The position numbers and the translations under genes are program-made. From assembly GCA_013867245.1 (NCBI GenBank), contig JACENB010000100.1, forward strand, positions 1 to 8,903: DNA of 8,903 nucleotides, in the 5' to 3' direction. Shown here piece by piece: positions 5,520 through 8,903 of the stretch. The notes beneath the pieces were generated by a model. The model made no database searches, had not been told where the DNA came from, and worked only from the letters and a program-made list of their open reading frames with translations. The DNA is from Nitrosopumilaceae archaeon (GTDB lineage Archaea > Thermoproteota > Nitrososphaeria > Nitrososphaerales > Nitrosopumilaceae). The stretch's first letter is position 1. Every line of letters starts with the position of its first letter.

Positions 5520-6696
5520 GAACTATTTTACCTCCAATCATTACTGCTTGTATTGCAGACTCTGAAGCTCTGTGGACAATAGATGCGTAAGGTTCATGCA
5601 TTGGTTCTAAATCTAATGCATGTTTATTGAGAAATATACAATCAGCAATTTTTTTGGTTTCAATTACTCCAATCTCTTTTTTTAGAATCTTTCCACCATT
5701 TACGGTAGCCATCTTTAGAATTTCTTTGGGAGCGATTCTTTTTTTATGAATGCCCATTGTTACTTTCCAAAGATAATCCATTTCTCTGAACATGTCAGGA
5801 GAATTTATCATGACATTGTCTGTGCCTAATCCTAGCGTACAACCAGCTTTTTGCATCAGAGTAATATCAGGAATTCCTTCTGCCAATGAAGAATTTGCTC
5901 TTGGACAAACAACTATTCCTCGAACTTTTTTTGCTGCCAAATGAAGATCACTTTTTGATGCATGAGTCATATGAACAAGAAAATGTGGTTTTAGTGATAA
6001 TGCACGAATAACTTCAGATTTTCCAGTCATTTTTTTAGATGTTGAAACACTCTGTTTTGTTTCAGCAGAATGAATTGCCCTAATCTTTGATGTTTTTGAA
6101 TAATGATTCAAAACTGATGTACTATTTTCATTTGCACCACTAACTCCAATACCATCACATTTTTGGAGAATTAGAGGCAGTTCCTGGGCTTTTTCTTGGG
6201 GGATTGGGAGATTTTTTTTAATTTGAGCAGAATTTTGGTAAAAATCTACCCTACCTAAGATAATTGATCGAATTGGAATTTCAGATAATGTTTTTTTTAA
6301 TAAAATAACACCATCTAATCCCCCTTCTCTAAAATCAACAAAAGTGGTAATTCCTTTTCTAATCATAGAATGACAAGTGTTTTTCATAAAATTAGACAAA
6401 TTTTCAGGAGGAGTATTTTTTAGAATTTTTGATTTTGCCCCAAAAACAGGATGTATTTTTTTATCTACTGAACTCTCCAGAGTGACATCTTTTCCAATTG
6501 AATCACCTATGTGAGTATGTGCGTTGATAAATCCAGGAATCATTAAGAGTCCTTCACAATCAATAGAATCCTCTTTGCCGCTTGGTTTAATGTTAGGTTG
6601 AATTCGTTTGAATCTATCATTTTGAATTTGAACATTTGTTTTTGCAACAAAATCTAGTTCTTTTCCTAGAAGAAGGCTGATGTTTTTGATTAACAT
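5506..6696 (-). CDS. Amidohydrolase-superfamily protein, deaminase-like, in the riboflavin operon
   Basis: The 396-residue protein has the composite layout of the cytosine/guanine/SAH-deaminase branch of the amidohydrolase superfamily: a small beta domain at both ends (about 1-55 and 345-396) around a metal-binding TIM barrel. Visible are the HxH pair His60/His62 in PGFINAHTHIGDS, His209 and Glu212 in the HxxE motif IHSAET, His242/His245 (LVHMTHAS), the VCPRANSSLAEG segment (263-274) and Asp293 in LGLGTDNVMINSPDMFREM. The HxxE and GTDN motifs are those of enzymes that hydrolyse an amino group off a heterocycle with one metal ion. It overlaps arfA by 7 nt and arfC by 14 nt, so it is translated with them. 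I infer a role in riboflavin synthesis, most likely as the pyrimidine deaminase step that archaeal RibD-like reductases lack. Deformylation of the ArfA product (the ArfB step) is the main alternative. The family is firm, the substrate an inference. Confidence 0.85.
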   Translation of the reverse strand: MLIKNISLLLGKELDFVAKTNVQIQNDRFKRIQPNIKPSGKEDSIDCEGLLMIPGFINAHTHIGDSIGKDVTLESSVDKKIHPVFGAKSKILKNTPPENLSNFMKNTCHSMIRKGITTFVDFREGGLDGVILLKKTLSEIPIRSIILGRVDFYQNSAQIKKNLPIPQEKAQELPLILQKCDGIGVSGANENSTSVLNHYSKTSKIRAIHSAETKQSVSTSKKMTGKSEVIRALSLKPHFLVHMTHASKSDLHLAAKKVRGIVVCPRANSSLAEGIPDITLMQKAGCTLGLGTDNVMINSPDMFREMDYLWKVTMGIHKKRIAPKEILKMATVNGGKILKKEIGVIETKKIADCIFLNKHALDLEPMHEPYASIVHRASESAIQAVMIGGKIVHGKI

Positions 6697-7442
6697 GATA
6701 ATTCATAAACTTCAGGTTTTTCTTTTCCTGAATCTCGAATTTCACGAATTGTGTCAAGTGATTTTGTGGCTAATTTAACAGCATCTCTACATGTTGGGGC
6801 ATTACCAATACCGCAATTCAGAAAGATCTTATCGTCATTTTTAATCATGTTAATGAAATCCTGTACAGAATTTTTTCCAGCATCGCTTGCCACAACCATA
6901 AAGTTGTCACCACCCATGAAAAATGTGAGTGAATTTTTTTCTAGAAAATATTTTGACATTTTTGAATACAAATCAAAGATTATTGATGAAATCTCATATG
7001 GAGAGTTTGTTGTTCCTTTAGATGTAAGATCATCAACATCCAAATGCATGACGGTTACTTTGAGGTCAGGTGTATCATTAACAAAACCAAAGATATTGTA
7101 TTGTTTATCTAAAATAACTTCATTTTTTCTTCCTTCATACGCTTTCAAATTTGCTTCAAATGGGGATTCGCCAAAGCCAATTGAGATTGTCAGGTGTATT
7201 TCAAAAGATTTTTCAAGAGTTTTTTGAATTTCAATATGTTCTTCTAATCCAATACCGTTTGAGACTACAAAAAATTCATCAGCCCTATTTAAAAAAACAA
7301 GGCAGTTTTTTTCTGAAAACAATTTTTGTAATTGTTTGTACAAAGATGCCTGAAGCATTTGTAATTCATGCTCTCTGTCACTTCCCAAAGTCAAAGTCCA
7401 TGGACCATAACCTGTAATTTTTAAAATACTTAGTTGAATCAT
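6690..7442 (-). CDS. arfA: GTP cyclohydrolase III (GTP cyclohydrolase IIa)
   Basis: ArfA opens the riboflavin (and in some archaea F420) pathway by hydrolysing GTP to the formylamino-pyrimidine ribosyl monophosphate and pyrophosphate, keeping the formyl group (EC 3.5.4.29). The 250-residue product shows the archaeal signature GYGPWT (11-16), the DEFFVVSNGI block (55-64) and the TISIGFGESP strand-turn (85-94). The palm-like second half has MHLDVDDLTS (132-141) and FMGGDNFMVV (175-184), the metal-binding GGDN resembling nucleotide-cyclase GGDEF sites. The family length is about 230-270, so the gene is intact. It overlaps ribH by 4 nt (ATGA) and the amidohydrolase gene by 7 nt. It is archaeal-specific and unrelated in fold to bacterial RibA. 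Confidence 0.95.
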   Translation of the reverse strand: MIQLSILKITGYGPWTLTLGSDREHELQMLQASLYKQLQKLFSEKNCLVFLNRADEFFVVSNGIGLEEHIEIQKTLEKSFEIHLTISIGFGESPFEANLKAYEGRKNEVILDKQYNIFGFVNDTPDLKVTVMHLDVDDLTSKGTTNSPYEISSIIFDLYSKMSKYFLEKNSLTFFMGGDNFMVVASDAGKNSVQDFINMIKNDDKIFLNCGIGNAPTCRDAVKLATKSLDTIREIRDSGKEKPEVYELSC

Positions 7443-7855
7443 TTTTGAATCCTTTTTAGTTCTGATGAAATTTTGACTACTGCCTCTACAGCACGTTCGG
7501 CTACAGGTCTAATTCTAGCATGAGCGTGTCTTTCTTGCATACCTGGACCAGATATTCCTAAAGATACAGGTTTTTGGTGTTTTATGGATAAATCAGTAAG
7601 TGCCTGAGCAGCAGCATGAGAAATTACTTCATCATGCTTTGTTTGTCCTTTGATAATTGCACCCAGAGTAACTACAGCATCAACATTATCTTTTTTCAAT
7701 AACGCATCGGCAATTATGGGCATATCATATGCACCAGGAACATAACAGGTGTGAGTTATTTTTAATTTTAGTGAATCAGCTTTTTCTTGGGCCACTGAAA
7801 GCATTCTAGATGTCACTTCGTCATTGAATTCCGAAACTACTATAGCAATATTCAA
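7439..7855 (-). CDS. ribH: 6,7-dimethyl-8-ribityllumazine synthase
   Basis: RibH condenses 5-amino-6-ribitylaminouracil with 3,4-dihydroxy-2-butanone 4-phosphate to give lumazine, the penultimate riboflavin precursor (EC 2.5.1.78). The 138 residues carry SEFN (8-11), which stacks on the substrate ring, VPGAYDMP (39-46), GAIIKGQTKHDEVIS (65-79) including conserved His74, and the archaeal-type LGISGPGM segment (99-106). A basic stretch with Arg114 lies near the usual phosphate-binding position. The length is typical. The ATG follows the ribB stop by 2 nt and the gene ends in an ATGA overlap with arfA. It probably forms a multimeric shell or pentamers, as in the family. Confidence 0.95.
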   Translation of the reverse strand: MNIAIVVSEFNDEVTSRMLSVAQEKADSLKLKITHTCYVPGAYDMPIIADALLKKDNVDAVVTLGAIIKGQTKHDEVISHAAAQALTDLSIKHQKPVSLGISGPGMQERHAHARIRPVAERAVEAVVKISSELKRIQK

Positions 7856-7857
7856 AA

Positions 7858-8523
7858 TTAATGCACCTTAGCGTATTCTAATAGTTCTTTGCCATCAATT
7901 AATGGAATTCCATTTTGTTTTGCAAATTTTTCTGCTTTATCAACAGATAATGCAGTATATGTTTCAGCATCCATCATTTCACATATTGCAGTTACTGGTG
8001 TCAAACCTGCAATTTGTGCAAGATAAACAGACATTTCTGTATGTCCTTGACGTGCTGCTAGCAAACCTTTTGATGCAATTAGTAAAGGAACATGTCCTGG
8101 AGTTTTAAAAGACGATGCAAACTTTTTTTGTTTATTTTCAACATTGTAGATATTTGCCATTTCTCTTATTGTTAATGATCTGTCATTATCAGTAATTCCG
8201 GTATACGTTTGATAATGATTTACGGATAATGAAAATGTGGGATGATCACCATAAGGTGCTAATCCCATAATCATTTCTTTGTTAGAAATTGAAGAGTCAG
8301 CTAAAATTTCGTGCATGTATTTTAGTTCAAGTGATTTTGCAAATTGATTGTCTATTGCAATACATAGTAATCCGCCTGCATGTTGACGCATTCGTGCAAC
8401 ATGCTCAGGAGTAACAAATTCTGCTGCAACCATCATATCAATCTCATTTTCTCTTCCAGCAGAATCAAACAAGAGCACAAATTCACCTCTTTTTAGAGAT
8501 TGTAGTGCAGTTTCTAGAGACAT
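7858..8523 (-). CDS. ribB: 3,4-dihydroxy-2-butanone 4-phosphate synthase
   Basis: RibB converts ribulose 5-phosphate to 3,4-dihydroxy-2-butanone 4-phosphate and formate with Mg2+ (EC 4.1.99.12), supplying the four-carbon unit used by RibH. From ATG 8523 the product has 221 residues. It carries the acidic metal and substrate loop GRENEIDM (23-30), RQHAGGLLCIAI (46-57), TGITDNDRSLTI (108-119), TPGHVPLLIAS (141-151) and GHTEM (160-164). The frame is open to a TTG at 8541, but that codon overlaps the GAGGA motif and the family begins near the ATG, so I prefer 8523. There is no RibA fusion, as expected for an archaeon. It heads the tightly packed part of the cluster and has a TATA-like box upstream. 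Confidence 0.95.
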   Translation of the reverse strand: MSLETALQSLKRGEFVLLFDSAGRENEIDMMVAAEFVTPEHVARMRQHAGGLLCIAIDNQFAKSLELKYMHEILADSSISNKEMIMGLAPYGDHPTFSLSVNHYQTYTGITDNDRSLTIREMANIYNVENKQKKFASSFKTPGHVPLLIASKGLLAARQGHTEMSVYLAQIAGLTPVTAICEMMDAETYTALSVDKAEKFAKQNGIPLIDGKELLEYAKVH

Positions 8524-8534
8524 AAACAAAAAAA

Positions 8535-8539
8535 TCCTC
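8535..8539 (-). promoter_or_regulatory. Shine-Dalgarno-like GAGGA ahead of ribB
   Basis: GAGGA on the - strand lies 11 nt before ATG 8523 and overlaps TTG 8541, which argues for the ATG as the start. Its use requires a transcript that begins upstream of it; if the nearby TATA box sets a leaderless start, the site would not be in the mRNA. Confidence 0.4.
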
Positions 8540-8544
8540 AAACT

Positions 8545-8554
8545 GATTATAAAG
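8545..8554 (-). promoter_or_regulatory. TATA-like box ahead of ribB
   Basis: CTTTATAATC on the - strand is a good archaeal TATA-like box centred about 27 nt from ATG 8523. The predicted start is at or very near the ATG. It suggests that ribB-ribH-arfA-amidohydrolase-arfC can be transcribed separately from riboflavin synthase. Confidence 0.5.
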
Positions 8555-8567
8555 TTTACTTAAAAAT

Positions 8568-8579
8568 TGGTAATTACCA
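8568..8579. promoter_or_regulatory. Perfect 12-bp palindrome, candidate operator of the riboflavin operon
   Basis: TGGTAATTACCA is a perfect palindrome in the 78-bp space between the riboflavin synthase stop and ribB, about 14 bp upstream of the TATA-like box. That is where archaeal regulators, especially activators, often bind. No regulator is identified from this window. Confidence 0.4.
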
Positions 8580-8601
8580 CTAAAGTTGTAGATTAACAGG
8601 T

Positions 8602-8903
8602 TTATTTTAGAATGTATTTTCCAAGAATGTCAGTTTCAATATTAACTTTGTCGCCTACTTTTTTTGTTTGAAAATTTGTGACTTCAATTGTATGAGGGAT
8701 CAGTGATACAGATGCAAGATTTTTTTTAATGTCAGTTACAGTCAGGCTGATTCCATCAACTGCAATTGAGCCCTTTTTGACTACATATTTTGATAATTTT
8801 TTAGGTACTTCAAACCAAACTTGAACCTCTTTAGGCTTTTTTAGAATTTTTTTGATAATTCCTACACCATCAACATGACCTAAAACAAAATGTCCTTCTA
8901 ATC
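8602..8903 (-). CDS. ribE: Riboflavin synthase, bacterial-type (alpha chain), N-terminal half outside window
   Basis: Riboflavin synthase dismutates two lumazine molecules to riboflavin and 5-amino-6-ribitylaminouracil (EC 2.5.1.9). The last 99 codons are visible, reading from the right edge to TAA at 8602-8604. They contain LEGHFVLGHVDGVG at the start, then GSIAVDGISLTVTD, VSLIPHTIEVTNF and GDKVNIETDILGKYI. These are hallmarks of the C-terminal beta-barrel of the two-barrel (alpha-chain) enzyme, about 200 residues in full, so roughly 95 residues lie outside. This is the bacterial or eukaryotic type, not the lumazine-synthase-like riboflavin synthase of methanogens. It is followed by a 78-bp spacer with a promoter before ribB. 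Confidence 0.92.
   Translation of the reverse strand, partial: LEGHFVLGHVDGVGIIKKILKKPKEVQVWFEVPKKLSKYVVKKGSIAVDGISLTVTDIKKNLASVSLIPHTIEVTNFQTKKVGDKVNIETDILGKYILK

Noticed and set aside
6751..7227. 158-codon + strand open frame opposite arfA
   Set aside because: It lies entirely antisense to the well-supported arfA gene, and its translation shows no family motifs.

Overview
The window looks like a chromosomal piece of an AT-rich archaeon, most probably an ammonia-oxidising thaumarchaeon (Nitrososphaerota, Nitrosopumilus-like). I infer this from archaeal-only genes (transcription factor E, the archaeal tRNA C56 2'-O-methyltransferase, GTP cyclohydrolase III and the archaeal diaminopyrimidine reductase), strong A/T bias, frequent TTG starts, and TATA-like boxes lying only about 25-30 nt ahead of start codons. 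No mobile element, CRISPR array, rRNA or tRNA was seen.

Left part (+ strand, 1-1947): hflX (cut by the window start), trm56 and tfe form a tight, partly overlapping run of translation, tRNA-modification and transcription genes. A separate + strand gene (about 2014-3405) encodes a GabD1-type aldehyde dehydrogenase. Its conserved N-terminus extends upstream of the first ATG and appears to begin at a CTG.

Middle (3406-4862): a short + strand interval with its own TATA-like box holds a sequence with complementary ends (10 perfect base pairs) and internal hairpins, which I read as an unassigned structured RNA of about 117 nt. It converges on a - strand pair: a hemerythrin-like protein followed by a small protein with an Asp/Glu tail built from a 12-bp DNA repeat. 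Further right is a small, very basic protein with a KKKAAP-repeat tail, probably DNA-binding.

Right part (4863-8903, - strand): a riboflavin biosynthesis cluster in the order riboflavin synthase (partial), ribB, ribH, arfA, an amidohydrolase-superfamily protein, arfC. From ribB onward the genes overlap or lie 2 nt apart, so they are very probably one transcript. ArfA and ArfC act on the GTP-derived branch, RibB makes the four-carbon unit from ribulose 5-phosphate, RibH joins the two, and riboflavin synthase finishes the vitamin. The archaeal reductase here has no RibD deaminase domain, and the deaminase of this pathway was unassigned in archaea as far as I know. The amidohydrolase between arfA and arfC, which carries deaminase-type motifs, is therefore a strong candidate for the missing step. 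This, with the structured RNA, is the most interesting content of the window.
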